A stretch of 33,065 nt of DNA from Bacillus sp. (in: firmicutes) (lineage in GTDB: Bacteria > Bacillota > Bacilli > Bacillales > Bacillaceae): NCBI GenBank assembly GCA_031180405.1, contig JAPSLU010000022.1:1-33065 (forward strand), read 5' to 3'. The translations under genes and the position numbers were made by a program. Under the pieces are notes generated by a model. It did not search any database and was not told the DNA's origin. It saw only the letters and a list, made by a program, of their open reading frames with translations. Position 1 is the first letter of the stretch; each line of letters begins with the position of its first letter. Shown here piece after piece: positions 1 through 9,143 of the stretch.

Positions 1-1
1 C

Positions 2-157
2 GATTTCTTGTCAAAAAAAATAGAGCATTTTTTACATGCCTATAATTTTGAACATGATTATAAAGAAGTCGAAAAACAATTGTATTCACTTTTGCGATAT
101 ATAGATCATGCAGTTGAAGAAGAAGAAGAACCTCATGCAATTGAGGCTTTACACTAA
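2..157 (+). CDS. C-terminal end of a YhdB-like small protein (5' end outside window)
   Basis: An open frame enters from the left edge and gives 51 residues before a TAA at 155-157. It begins DFLSKKIEHFLHAYNFEHDY and ends in an acidic run (EEEEE) followed by PHAIEALH. The composition is helical and charged, with no membrane segment. In B. subtilis the small gene yhdB follows the yhcY-yhcZ-azr cluster. That position matches, and the sequence resembles what I remember of YhdB, so the name is offered as a likely assignment only. The gene converges on azr. Its function is unknown. Confidence 0.5.
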   Translation, partial: DFLSKKIEHFLHAYNFEHDYKEVEKQLYSLLRYIDHAVEEEEEPHAIEALH

Positions 158-164
158 TAGGAAC

Positions 165-330
165 AGTACAAGACGCGAAGCCTATAGCCACGAGTAGGAA
201 ACGAAGGTTGTTCTTTACCTTCAATTCCTACTTTAATGACCTTAGAGCCGATGGCGCCTGAAGCTAGAATATTTTTCGGAACCTAGAACAAAAGTGCAAG
301 CTCACTTGATCAGTTTAGAAGAAAAACTTT
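165..330 (+). repeat. Degenerate family-B intergenic repeats (two partial copies)
   Basis: The stretch holds a strong hairpin at 192-232 (GAGTAGGAA, then GAAGGT, loop TGTTCTTT, ACCTTC, then TTCCTACT). It is followed by a second family-B start at 287-302 (GAACAAAAGTGCAAG), which is identical to 28941-28955. The same GAGTAGGAA/TTCCTACT outer arms recur at 15045-15083. No coding frame with a ribosome binding site is present. From 331 to 432 I see nothing recognisable. Confidence 0.55.
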
Positions 331-432
331 AACTAAACTAAATCTAATTGTTGTCGCTAATGACATCGTGGAGTGAGAAGAATTAGTTGGACGTCTTTGC
401 CAAGTGCAAGGAATTTTATCACTTCTTCAACA

Positions 433-483
433 AAAAAAGACTGCCTAGGATAGTATGTACCTTATATCCTAGCTCAGTCTTTT

Positions 484-485
<2 letters not shown>
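433..485 (-). terminator. Rho-independent terminator of the yhcY-yhcZ-azr operon
   Basis: The inverted repeat AAAGACTG-CTAGGATA / TATCCTAG-CAGTCTTT has a short loop and a T-run on the minus strand. It lies directly past the azr stop codon. The A-rich left side and T-rich right side let it work in both directions. Confidence 0.85.
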
Positions 486-1679
<1,194 letters not shown>

Positions 1680-1682
1680 TGC

Positions 1683-2816
1683 TTAGCCCCCTTTTTTTAA
1701 TGGGATCGTAATTTCTATTTTTGTTCCTTCCCCAGGAATGCTTGTCAATACAAACTCTCCGTTCATACGTACTACTCGTTCCCGCATTCCCTTTAATCCT
1801 AAAGAAGGGATAGAAACAAGCTCATTATAATGAAAACCCCGGCCATGATCCTCTAGGACCATCTTTACATGTGAATCAGACTTAGATAACGCAAAAAGTA
1901 CTTTATCTGTTTCTGCATGTTTTTTGCAATTATTTAGAGCCTCTTGACCAACTCTCCAAAGCTCTTCCTCAATATAATTAGGCAATGTAGAAACTCCTTC
2001 AACATTACATATCATATTCAATCCAAGTACACTTGCATAGTGAATAAGGGCTGTTGTAATACCTTCTTCTAATCCTTTTGGTCTAAGCTGCCAAATTAAC
2101 CCTTTCATTTCTGTCAAAGCCTCTTGTGAAAGTTCCTGCATATACGTTAACATTTCTTTTACTTCTATTTGATCGGTCATTTCCTTTGTCCCTCTAGCCG
2201 TTAACATAATAGAGAACAGTAGCTGATTAACAGAATCATGCAAATCCTGAGCAAGGCGGTTTCTTTCTACTACTAACGCATGAGTTCTTTCTTTTTCGAC
2301 TAACTGTATCCTTTTTATTGCCGTTCCTATTTGAAACGCAACAGATTCTAATAATGCCAGTTCTTCTTCTTTAAACTGTTTTTTATTTGGTGAAGCTACG
2401 TTTAGGAGTCCAAATTTTTCCTTTCCTGCTCGAAGGGGAACGGTTGCATGATGAGTTATCCCACTCGTTTCTCCCCAATTTTGTTCTATCGCCTCTTCAA
2501 TTCTTTTACAAGAGATAATATTAATTGCTTTTTTTATTCGCCCATCCTGATATCGGTCAAGACACCAACAGCCACCTTCACACATAGGCTTTTTTTGCTC
2601 AATTGTTAAGCCAGCTGGCAGAGCATAATCTGCTGCTAATTTATAATGCCCTTGTTTATCAATCAAAAAGATCCACCCAGTTGCAAGACCTGTTACATGA
2701 AGGAGTTCCTTTAATACATCATTTAACATATCTTGTATATCCGTAGCTTCATTTAATTTTTCTGCGATTATTTTCAGCGTATTTAACTCATGTATTCTCT
2801 TGTCTTCTCCAGTCAT
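1683..2816 (-). CDS. yhcY: GAF-domain sensor histidine kinase YhcY
   Basis: This 377-residue protein has a GAF domain at about 20-172, a short coiled linker, a HisKA_3 dimerisation domain with phospho-acceptor H193 (RLAQDLHDSVNQ), and an HATPase domain (EALNNCKKHAE, then DHGRGF, then GLKGMRERV). There is no membrane segment, so the sensor is cytosolic. The GAF domain carries four cysteines in a tight pattern, C79-x3-C83-x-C85 and C103, which could bind a metal or react to redox change; this is my inference. It phosphorylates YhcZ by family logic. Gene order and length match the B. subtilis yhcY-yhcZ-azr operon. It is the first gene of the operon. No clear promoter was identified in the short gap to 2923. 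Confidence 0.92.
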   Translation of the reverse strand: MTGEDKRIHELNTLKIIAEKLNEATDIQDMLNDVLKELLHVTGLATGWIFLIDKQGHYKLAADYALPAGLTIEQKKPMCEGGCWCLDRYQDGRIKKAINIISCKRIEEAIEQNWGETSGITHHATVPLRAGKEKFGLLNVASPNKKQFKEEELALLESVAFQIGTAIKRIQLVEKERTHALVVERNRLAQDLHDSVNQLLFSIMLTARGTKEMTDQIEVKEMLTYMQELSQEALTEMKGLIWQLRPKGLEEGITTALIHYASVLGLNMICNVEGVSTLPNYIEEELWRVGQEALNNCKKHAETDKVLFALSKSDSHVKMVLEDHGRGFHYNELVSIPSLGLKGMRERVVRMNGEFVLTSIPGEGTKIEITIPLKKGG

Positions 2817-2922
2817 TTACTCTGCTCCCTATTCTTCTTATCTTTATTATATCAACAACTCTTTCTTTGCGAACTTCTCTTTCTGACTGAATTTTTCTAC
2901 GACCTTTGGAGTAGAAATTTGC

Positions 2923-2950
2923 AAAAAAAAAATAGCTTTAAGCTATTTTA
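2923..2950 (-). terminator. Rho-independent terminator after the VOC gene
   Basis: AAAATAGCTT and AAGCTATTTT form a near-perfect stem, followed on the minus strand by a run of about ten T. It lies just past the stop of the VOC protein gene and upstream of yhcY. Confidence 0.75.
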
Positions 2951-2956
2951 GTTAAT

Positions 2957-3310
2957 TTAGCATTGGCAGATCATTAGTACATTTCCATCTGGGTCCTTAA
3001 AATTAAACCAATGATCATGCTCGATCTCAGTAATAATATCTACACCATGCTTCTTGAGATAATGAAACGCCTCTTTAATTTCCTTTGTATTAAAATGGCA
3101 TACAGGTTTTTTGTATACAATTTCTTTTGAAAAATTCTTACTATCAAGGACAATATTTGTCCCATTTTCCATTGGCAATACAAATAGATGCTCAAAAAGA
3201 ATTTCGTTGTCTTTTGGAAAATTGAATACATGACAGTACCAATCTCTTGCATGTTCAATATTAGAAACAGGTATAAAAATTGTTCCAACTTGATGTTGAA
3301 TGGGGTTCAT
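2957..3310 (-). CDS. Small VOC/glyoxalase-fold protein
   Basis: The protein has 117 residues when started at the ATG at 3308-3310. That ATG has GGAGGA eight bases upstream; an upstream in-frame ATG at 3352 has no such site and is less likely. The start HQVGTIFIPVSNIEHARDWY, the middle EAFHYLKKHGVDI and the end HWFNFKDPDGNVLMI are the two beta-alpha-beta-beta-beta repeats of the vicinal oxygen chelate superfamily. Members include glyoxalases, dioxygenases and antibiotic-binding proteins, so the substrate cannot be read from sequence. Terminators on both sides suggest it is transcribed alone or as read-through from pgcA. Confidence 0.85.
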   Translation of the reverse strand: MNPIQHQVGTIFIPVSNIEHARDWYCHVFNFPKDNEILFEHLFVLPMENGTNIVLDSKNFSKEIVYKKPVCHFNTKEIKEAFHYLKKHGVDIITEIEHDHWFNFKDPDGNVLMICQC

Positions 3311-3334
3311 CTTTTTTCCTCCTTCAACTACATG

Positions 3335-3363
3335 AAAAGCGGACAAAATCATTGTCCGCTTTG
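3335..3363 (-). terminator. Terminator-like hairpin after pgcA
   Basis: AAAGCGGACAA and TTGTCCGCTTT form an 11-bp perfect stem with a very short loop, seven bases past the pgcA stop. The following T-run is short (TTTT), so termination may be partial. The hairpin lies just upstream of the ribosome binding site of the VOC gene. Confidence 0.65.
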
Positions 3364-3369
3364 TAGATA

Positions 3370-5115
3370 TTACTTTGTTAATGCTGTAATTAATTCATTT
3401 ACCTTTTCCATTACGCCAGCTTCTAAGGCCGATAATTCCTGTTCACTTTGTTTAAGTGTCTCACTTTTTACACCAAAATAGAATTTAGCTTTTGGTTCAG
3501 TTCCTGACGGTCTTACGCAGAACCATGAATGATCTTCAAGGATATATTTCAACACGTTTGAACCAGGTAAGTCGATTGCTTCGTTTGTACCAGCAATAAC
3601 ATCATGACGCACACTACTTTTATAATCTTCGATTGCTACAATCTTTTTACCAGCTACTTCTGTAGGAGGATTTGATCTAAACGAATGAAGGATGCTTTGA
3701 ATTTGCTCTGCCCCTTCTTTCCCTTTAAGTGTAAGAGACTGAAGACCTTCCTTGTAGTAGCCATACTTTTTAAAGACTTCAAGTAGACCCTGATACATTG
3801 TTAAGCCTTTCTTTTTGTAATAAGCTGCTACTTCAACAGATAATAATGCAGCTTGAATAGCATCTTTATCACGAGCAAAATCACCAATTAGATAGCCATA
3901 GCTTTCTTCATAGCCAAACTGGAATTGATACTGACCAGTACGCTCATATTCATTAATCTTTTCACCAATAAATTTGAAGCCTGTTAACGTATCAATTGTT
4001 TCTAAACCAAATGATTTTGCGATATCTCTTCCAATTTCAGATGTAACGATTGTTTTTAAGACCACTCCATTGTTCGGAAGAGTTCCTTTTTCTTGTTTCT
4101 CTGATAAAAGATAGTGTAAAAGCAATGCACCAGTTTGATTTCCAGTAAGAACAACATATTCACCATCATTATTCTTAACAGCTACTCCAAGTCTATCGGC
4201 ATCAGGATCTGTTCCGATTAGAACATCTGCATCAATTGCTTTTCCATCTCGGATTGCTAGAGTAAACGCGTCATGCTCTTCTGGATTAGGAGACTTTACA
4301 GTTGAAAAGTTTGGATCTGGTAGCTCTTGTTCTTTTACCACTGTTACATTTTTATAACCAAGCGCTTCTAACCCGCGACGAACAGGTTTATTCGCTGTTC
4401 CATGTAATGGTGTGAAAACAACCTTAAGATCAACCTCTTCTGAAAGTGAAGGGTTAACCGAAATTGTCGTTAGCTTTTCTGTATAGGCTTTGTCAATTTC
4501 CTCGCCAATCATTTTAATTAAGCCTTGCTTTTTTAATTCGCTTTCATCTTTAACATCTATTAGTAATTCATCTGCAATCTTATTTACATAAGAAATCACT
4601 GTATCTGCGGCGGCAGGTGGTAATTGACCTCCATCTTCACCATATACTTTATAACCATTATATTCAGGAGGATTATGACTTGCCGTAATCACAATACCCG
4701 AAAATGCATTTAGATAACGCACAGCAAATGATAACTCAGGCGTTGGACGTAACTCTTCGAATACATATGTTTGAATGCCATGAGAAGCTAATGTTTTTGC
4801 AGCCTCCATCGCGAATTCAGGTGATTTATGACGGGAATCATAAGCGATTGCGACTCCACGCTTTTTCGCTTCATCACCAAAAGAATTTATGTAAGTTGCT
4901 AAGCCTTCAGATGCTTTACGAATTGTATATATGTTCATACGGTTGGTACCTGGTCCTATTTCCCCACGCATACCACCTGTTCCAAACTCTAATTCCTTAT
5001 AGAAGGAATCTTCTAAAGCCTTTTCATTTCCTTCTAAACTAGTTAGTAGTGTTCGTAGTTCTTGATCTAAGTCTTGTTTATTATTCCAACGTTGATAGCT
5101 TTGTTCCCAGCTCAT
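3370..5115 (-). CDS. pgcA: Alpha-phosphoglucomutase PgcA
   Basis: The 581-residue cytosolic enzyme interconverts glucose-6-phosphate and glucose-1-phosphate, feeding UDP-glucose for teichoic acid and glycolipid synthesis. The four active-site loops are all present: TASHNPP with catalytic S146, the metal loop GTDPDADR, the sugar-binding GYEESYG, and the phosphate-binding RPSGTEPK near the C-terminus. Length equals that of B. subtilis PgcA (YhxB). The start has AGGAGG five bases upstream. In B. subtilis the glycerol genes glpPFKD lie between yhcX and pgcA; here only about 250 bases separate them, and they hold no gene. Confidence 0.95.
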   Translation of the reverse strand: MSWEQSYQRWNNKQDLDQELRTLLTSLEGNEKALEDSFYKELEFGTGGMRGEIGPGTNRMNIYTIRKASEGLATYINSFGDEAKKRGVAIAYDSRHKSPEFAMEAAKTLASHGIQTYVFEELRPTPELSFAVRYLNAFSGIVITASHNPPEYNGYKVYGEDGGQLPPAAADTVISYVNKIADELLIDVKDESELKKQGLIKMIGEEIDKAYTEKLTTISVNPSLSEEVDLKVVFTPLHGTANKPVRRGLEALGYKNVTVVKEQELPDPNFSTVKSPNPEEHDAFTLAIRDGKAIDADVLIGTDPDADRLGVAVKNNDGEYVVLTGNQTGALLLHYLLSEKQEKGTLPNNGVVLKTIVTSEIGRDIAKSFGLETIDTLTGFKFIGEKINEYERTGQYQFQFGYEESYGYLIGDFARDKDAIQAALLSVEVAAYYKKKGLTMYQGLLEVFKKYGYYKEGLQSLTLKGKEGAEQIQSILHSFRSNPPTEVAGKKIVAIEDYKSSVRHDVIAGTNEAIDLPGSNVLKYILEDHSWFCVRPSGTEPKAKFYFGVKSETLKQSEQELSALEAGVMEKVNELITALTK

Positions 5116-5327
5116 CTTTACCTCCTAGGAGTGATTTTTCAAAAGTTATATTAAAATTTCTTCTTAATTTTAGCATATAAAAGAACTTTCCAGATAAATT
5201 GAATTTCTACAAATTCCGAGGAAATCAGCTATGACTAGTGAAAGAAGTTATTTCAAAACAATTTATCGTGGTAGAGTTATAAAAAACAGCATGTATTTTT
5301 ACTTTTTTAAAATATTATTTTTTTCGA

Positions 5328-5368
5328 CAAAAAAAGCCAACTCTACTTCTAAACCTGAGTTGGCTTCC
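5328..5368 (-). terminator. Rho-independent terminator of yhcX
   Basis: AAGCCAACTC and GAGTTGGCTT form a 10-bp stem with a loop of about 15 bases and seven T on the minus strand, directly after the yhcX stop. Confidence 0.88.
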
Positions 5369-5372
5369 CTAC

Positions 5373-6911
5373 TTATCCTTTGTATTTTATGGAATAAATA
5401 TCCTTCCTGCGATCCTTTAATTGATTCACAGTACCTGATTGGCGTTGGCGTCGGAGAATTTCGAGATCAACATCTCCGATAATAACCATTTCGATATTAG
5501 GATTACATTCTCCCACGATTCCATCTCTTGCAAATTCAAAATCTGAAGGTGCAAAGATAGCAGATTTAGCATATTGAATATCCATGTTTTTAGTTTGTGG
5601 TAGATTACCGACAGTCCCTGCGATAACGGTGTAGATTTGATTTTCAACAGCACGTGCTTGTGCACAGTAACGGACTCGTAAATATCCTTGCCGGTCTTCC
5701 GTACAGAAAGGAGTAAAAATAATCTTCGCTCCCTTATCTGTTGCAATTCGAGCTAATTCTGGAAATTCAATATCATAGCAAATTTGGATGGCAATTTTAC
5801 CACAGTCTGTGTTAAATACCTTCACTTGGTCACCGCGACTAATCCCCCACCATTTTCTTTCATTTGGTGTAATATGAAGCTTATATTGTTTCTCAATTGT
5901 TCCATCACGTCTGAATAAATAGGCAATATTATAAATACGCCCTTCTTCTTCTACTACATGTGATCCACCAATAATGTTCACGTTATATCTGACAGCTAGC
6001 TCCGTAAATAATTCAATGTATTCCTCTGTAAATTCCGTTAACCGCTGAATAGCTTTACTTGGAACTTTCTCATCTAAAAATGACATCAGTTGTGTTGTGA
6101 AAATTTCTGGAAAAACAGCAAAATCTGATCCAGCATCTGAAGCAACATCTGTATAATATTCCACTTGTTTTGCAAATTCTTCAAATGAGCTAATTTGCTT
6201 CATCATGTACTGAACAACACAAATTCGAACTGGATTTGATGTTTTATAAAATCGTTTCGTATTTGGTTGATAATCTACATTATTCCATTCCATTAATGTT
6301 GCGTATTGATAAGAAGCTATATCATCTGATAGATAGTTTGGGTTAATTCTCATGAGGGTGAATCCATTTAAGAGTTGGAACGATAAAACTGGATCATATA
6401 TTTTATGTAAAGTGACCTGCTGAACATATTCTCTCGCAGATAATTCATCAGCATATTTATAATAATTCGGGATTCTTCCCCCAATAATAATACTTTTTAA
6501 ATTTAGTCTTCTTGCCAAATCCTTCCTTGCTTCATAAAGACGATGACCTATTTTCATTCTACGATAATCAGGGTGGACCATCACTTCTATTCCATACATA
6601 TTATATCCATCAGGGTCATGGTTTGTGATGTACCCATTATCTGTTATATCATCCCATGTATGGCGATCATCATACTCATCAAAATTTAATAATAAACTTG
6701 AGCATGATCCGATGATTTTCCCTTCAAACTCCGCACAAAATTGACCTTCTGCAAAGTGATCTAGATGACTCTCTAAATGCACTCTTTTCCAAGGCTCCAT
6801 TCCTGGAAAGCATTTTGATTGTAGTTCAATAATCGATTCAATATCACTTTCTTCGATATTTCGAATGATCATCTTTTTTTCGAATTTTGTTAAATCAAGT
6901 TTATCAGACAT
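5373..6911 (-). CDS. yhcX: YhcX: fused GNAT acetyltransferase and nitrilase-type carbon-nitrogen hydrolase
   Basis: This 512-residue cytosolic fusion protein has an N-terminal GNAT domain at about 14-165; the acetyl-CoA-binding turn is near HPDYRRMKIGHRLYEARK (residues 113-130). A carbon-nitrogen hydrolase domain follows at about 228-500 with the complete catalytic triad: E269 in FPE, K344 in KQYKLHIT, and C378 in QICYD. The family hydrolyses amides or nitriles. The true substrate is unknown, and whether the GNAT part acetylates the same small molecule is also open. Size and architecture match B. subtilis YhcX. Translation starts from an AAGGAG seven bases upstream, 39 bases after the yhcW stop, so yhcW and yhcX are probably co-transcribed. 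Confidence 0.92.
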   Translation of the reverse strand: MSDKLDLTKFEKKMIIRNIEESDIESIIELQSKCFPGMEPWKRVHLESHLDHFAEGQFCAEFEGKIIGSCSSLLLNFDEYDDRHTWDDITDNGYITNHDPDGYNMYGIEVMVHPDYRRMKIGHRLYEARKDLARRLNLKSIIIGGRIPNYYKYADELSAREYVQQVTLHKIYDPVLSFQLLNGFTLMRINPNYLSDDIASYQYATLMEWNNVDYQPNTKRFYKTSNPVRICVVQYMMKQISSFEEFAKQVEYYTDVASDAGSDFAVFPEIFTTQLMSFLDEKVPSKAIQRLTEFTEEYIELFTELAVRYNVNIIGGSHVVEEEGRIYNIAYLFRRDGTIEKQYKLHITPNERKWWGISRGDQVKVFNTDCGKIAIQICYDIEFPELARIATDKGAKIIFTPFCTEDRQGYLRVRYCAQARAVENQIYTVIAGTVGNLPQTKNMDIQYAKSAIFAPSDFEFARDGIVGECNPNIEMVIIGDVDLEILRRQRQSGTVNQLKDRRKDIYSIKYKG

Positions 6912-6950
6912 AATGGATCTCCTTTAAAGTAATTATTAAGCTATTACCCT

Positions 6951-7610
6951 TTATTCCCTATCTAAAAACAAAAGCAATTCCTTAAGTTCTAACTGAGCCA
7001 TCGATTCTACACTATGATCTACTTCACAAAACTCAAGTCCCTTTGTAACTGAATTAGGTACAGTTACACATTTCATACCCGCTCTTTTTGCAGCAAGGGC
7101 ACCATTTGCTGAATCTTCAAAAGCAATGCATTCCTCTGGTTTTACTCCTAAACATTTTGCTGTTTCTAAATATAATGCAGGGTCTGGCTTCACATTCTCA
7201 ACATAATCAGAGGTTCGAATACATTCAAAATGATCTAATAAGTTAAGTCTACTTAAATGAGATGAAACCCATTCATAATTAGAACTTGAAGCAAGGCCTA
7301 CCTTTAAACCGAGTTCCTTTGCAGCATCTAAATACTCAATAACACCAGGCCTTGCCTCTTCTTGTATTATCCTTTTATTAAAACGTTCCTTCTCAATTTT
7401 TTTCCATTCTGAATGATTTATTTTTCTTTGAGCTTGTTCCTCCAAATATGTATAAGGATTAAAATCAGATTTTGTTCCAATCAATTTTCCCCAAACATCT
7501 AAAGGTAATTCACAGTTATGTTCACGAAATATTTCACATAATACCTCATATTCATGTGTCTCTGTATCCAGGATTAACCCATCAAAATCAAAAATAATCG
7601 CCTTAATCAT
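6951..7610 (-). CDS. yhcW: HAD-family phosphatase YhcW, beta-phosphoglucomutase-like
   Basis: This 219-residue HAD hydrolase has motif I FDFDGLILDTE (D8 nucleophile, D10 acid), motif II in GLASSS, a lysine in VKPDPALY, and motif III/IV acidic residues in CIAFEDSANG. An alpha-helical cap lies between motifs I and II, as in beta-phosphoglucomutase and small-metabolite phosphatases. The substrate is not evident. GAGGAG lies about 11 bases before the ATG, which is long. Between them an out-of-frame ATG opens a four-codon reading frame that ends across the real start. The gene precedes yhcX in a likely two-gene unit, matching B. subtilis order. Confidence 0.92.
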   Translation of the reverse strand: MIKAIIFDFDGLILDTETHEYEVLCEIFREHNCELPLDVWGKLIGTKSDFNPYTYLEEQAQRKINHSEWKKIEKERFNKRIIQEEARPGVIEYLDAAKELGLKVGLASSSNYEWVSSHLSRLNLLDHFECIRTSDYVENVKPDPALYLETAKCLGVKPEECIAFEDSANGALAAKRAGMKCVTVPNSVTKGLEFCEVDHSVESMAQLELKELLLFLDRE

Positions 7611-7648
7611 AAATCATCCAACTCCTCTATAATTGTCTGTCTATGTAA

Positions 7649-7678
7649 TATATATAAGGGACATAGCTTATATTTCAA
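7649..7678 (-). promoter_or_regulatory. Possible sigma-A promoter for yhcW-yhcX
   Basis: On the minus strand TTGAAA (7673-7678) and TATATA (7649-7654) are 18 bases apart, about 40 bases upstream of the yhcW start. This is a visual match only. Confidence 0.45.
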
Positions 7679-7688
7679 TTTTTTTCAA

Positions 7689-7713
7689 AAGGCTGTTTTC
7701 GCAAACTTTGTTG
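7689..7713 (+). repeat. Family-C repeat end (solo)
   Basis: AAGGCTGTTTTCG followed by CAAACTTTGTTG matches the right terminus, reverse-complemented, of the complete MITE-like element at 10303-10466. It directly abuts the family-A repeat at 7731. Confidence 0.6.
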
Positions 7714-7730
7714 TTTTTCAAATAGTATCG

Positions 7731-7985
7731 GGTTGGTTAATGCAGCGAGAGGATCGCATTCCGTGGGGAGGGCGGTGAGTAGCGCCTTCGGGTCTCACCT
7801 GTCCCATTACTCCCGTGTCTTGCTCCAGCAGTCTTACTTTTTAAAAAAGTAAGATGCCTAGCCCCTCGAGGTTATAAGCCACTCTTGAATTGAAGACAAA
7901 GAACGTCTTCTATTTCAGGAGCGTCTTATTTGTCCACGGCTAAACAGGCGCTTCCGCATTTCTAAACAGGAGTCTCGCAACCTTC
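7731..7985 (+). repeat. Family-A GC-rich intergenic repeat, interrupted by a family-B repeat
   Basis: GGTTGGTT, GGATCGC, TTCCGTGGGGAGGGCGGTGA, GGGTCTCACCTGTCCC and CAGGAGTCTCGC occur in the order seen in a GC-rich intergenic repeat that I recall as widespread in Bacillaceae, and in part in the second copy at 22492-22596. The element is split between CTCCCG (ending 7815) and CAGGAGTC (starting 7967) by about 151 bases of family B. It lies in the yhcV-yhcW gap and shows no coding frame. Confidence 0.7.
7816..7966 (-). repeat. Family-B hairpin repeat inserted in family A
   Basis: Read on the minus strand it starts near AAATGCGGAAGCGCC and ends GCTGGAGCAAGACA. It carries hairpin H1 (7892-7910, GAAGAC/GTCTTC around an AAAGAAC loop) and H2 (7833-7853, CTTACTTT/AAAGTAAG). 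The same ordered blocks occur at 25611-25785. Confidence 0.65.
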
Positions 7986-7994
7986 AAAGCCTTT

Positions 7995-8031
7995 CAAAAA
8001 AAGAGGCCTGACAGATAATCGTCAAACCTCT
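7995..8031 (-). terminator. Rho-independent terminator of yhcV
   Basis: On the minus strand AGAGGTTTGAC and GTCAGGCCTCT form an 11-bp stem with two G-T pairs and an 8-base loop, followed by TTTTTTT. It lies nine bases past the yhcV stop. Confidence 0.88.
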
Positions 8032-8039
8032 ACTGGCTG

Positions 8040-8465
8040 TTAGGATGTTTTGTTGTGTTCAGAAATATTCGTTAAGGCATGTCCTGCAGCTTCATCTGAC
8101 AGTTGATTTGTTGCTAAGTCACCCAATGCAACAATTCCTACTAATTGATTATTTTCCACAATTGGTAGACGGCGTATTTGATGCTGAGCCATTACTTTTG
8201 CCGCTTCCTCAGTTGACATATTCGTATGTCCCGATACTAGATTTGTTGACATAACCTGTGAAACACGGGTATTGCTATCTAGTCCTTCTGCAGTTGATCG
8301 TAATGTAATATCACGGTCAGTAATAATTCCCTTTAGCTGACCATTATCAACAACAGGAATTGATCCAACATTATTTTGGCTCATTAATTCTGCTGCTTCC
8401 TTAATTGATTGTGAAGAAGAAATAGTTGCTACACTTGTTGTCATACATTCTTGAATAGTATTCAA
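8040..8465 (-). CDS. yhcV: CBS-domain pair protein YhcV
   Basis: The protein has about 141 residues and consists of two CBS domains (roughly 8-62 and 72-128) with the typical MTTSVATISSSQSIKEAAEL and VSQVMSTNLVSG starts and the TDRD and IRRLP signatures. CBS pairs (a Bateman module) bind adenine nucleotides and act as sensors; the partner is unknown. The longest frame opens with an ATG at 8471, but GGGGAGG touches that ATG directly. A TTG two codons later (8463-8465) sits six bases from the same site and is the more likely start. Transcribed leftward with its own terminator. Position between yhcU and yhcW matches B. subtilis. Confidence 0.9.
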   Translation of the reverse strand: MNTIQECMTTSVATISSSQSIKEAAELMSQNNVGSIPVVDNGQLKGIITDRDITLRSTAEGLDSNTRVSQVMSTNLVSGHTNMSTEEAAKVMAQHQIRRLPIVENNQLVGIVALGDLATNQLSDEAAGHALTNISEHNKTS

Positions 8466-8648
8466 GATCATCCTCCCCTTTCAGATATAGTATGGTTTTC
8501 CGTATTGCTCTTTATGATTAGAAGATTTTTTAAAGAATAATGATCACATCATTGCTACAAAAAATAAATGAAATACACAACAAACAGTTTTTATTTCAAA
8601 AAAAGTTCATAAAGAAAAGAATTACTACTGATTTTCTACGTGTATTCT

Positions 8649-8677
8649 TTTACAGTAAAAACACTTACGATTATAAT
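8649..8677 (+). promoter_or_regulatory. Sigma-A promoter of the bdbC-thioredoxin pair
   Basis: TTTACA (8649-8654) and a perfect TATAAT (8672-8677) are 17 bases apart, about 33 bases upstream of the chosen bdbC start. Confidence 0.75.
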
Positions 8678-8710
8678 TTAAAGTATATATAAAATTAAAT
8701 GAGGGATGTT

Positions 8711-9142
8711 ATGTCAAGCTCAAAAGAAAAACAAATGGAGAATTTACTGTCAATGGGATGGGCTGCAGCTTTTATTTCTACATTAGGGAGCCTTTATTTT
8801 TCAGAAATACTCCAATATACACCTTGTAACCTATGTTGGTATCAACGAATCTTTATGTACCCTCTAGTCATCATCCTAGGAATAGGAGTCTTTAAGAAAG
8901 ATTATAAAATTGCCCTTTATACACTGGTACTTTCCGCAATTGGAGGATGTATCTCGATTTACCATTATGGAGTTCAAAAGATTGATTTCTTGGGAGAAAA
9001 TTCAGTGTCATGTGGAATTGTTCCTTGTACTGGGGAATACATAAACTTATTAGGATTTATTACGATTCCATTTTTAGCGTTAATTGGGTTTTCAATTGTC
9101 TTTATCACAAGTCTTCTCATTTTAAAGAAAGCAGGTAAGTAA
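8711..9142 (+). CDS. bdbC: BdbC/DsbB-type thiol-disulfide oxidoreductase (membrane)
   Basis: The 143-residue membrane protein has four hydrophobic segments. It belongs to the DsbB family, which passes electrons from a thiol partner to quinone. The two expected cysteine pairs are present: C39-NL-C42 in PCNLCWYQR at the end of the first helix, and C101-GIVP-C106 in the second outside loop. The start at 8711 has GAGGG five bases upstream; the earlier in-frame ATG at 8699 has no such site. The thioredoxin gene follows after one base. B. subtilis has its bdbC elsewhere with bdbD, so this locus is a separate placement. It probably oxidises exported proteins through the partner encoded next. Confidence 0.9.
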   Translation: MSSSKEKQMENLLSMGWAAAFISTLGSLYFSEILQYTPCNLCWYQRIFMYPLVIILGIGVFKKDYKIALYTLVLSAIGGCISIYHYGVQKIDFLGENSVSCGIVPCTGEYINLLGFITIPFLALIGFSIVFITSLLILKKAGK

Positions 9143-9143
9143 T

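Noticed and set aside
5324-5331. Second Spo0A-box-like TGTCGAA
   Set aside because: It lies in the tail of the yhcX terminator, where no promoter is expected, and shows how easily the 7-mer arises by chance.
5231-5482. Plus-strand frame of 83 codons between pgcA and yhcX
   Set aside because: It crosses the yhcX terminator and overlaps the yhcX coding end on the other strand.
8699-8710. Upstream ATG of bdbC giving four more residues
   Set aside because: The GAGGG site lies downstream of that ATG and is well spaced from the ATG at 8711.
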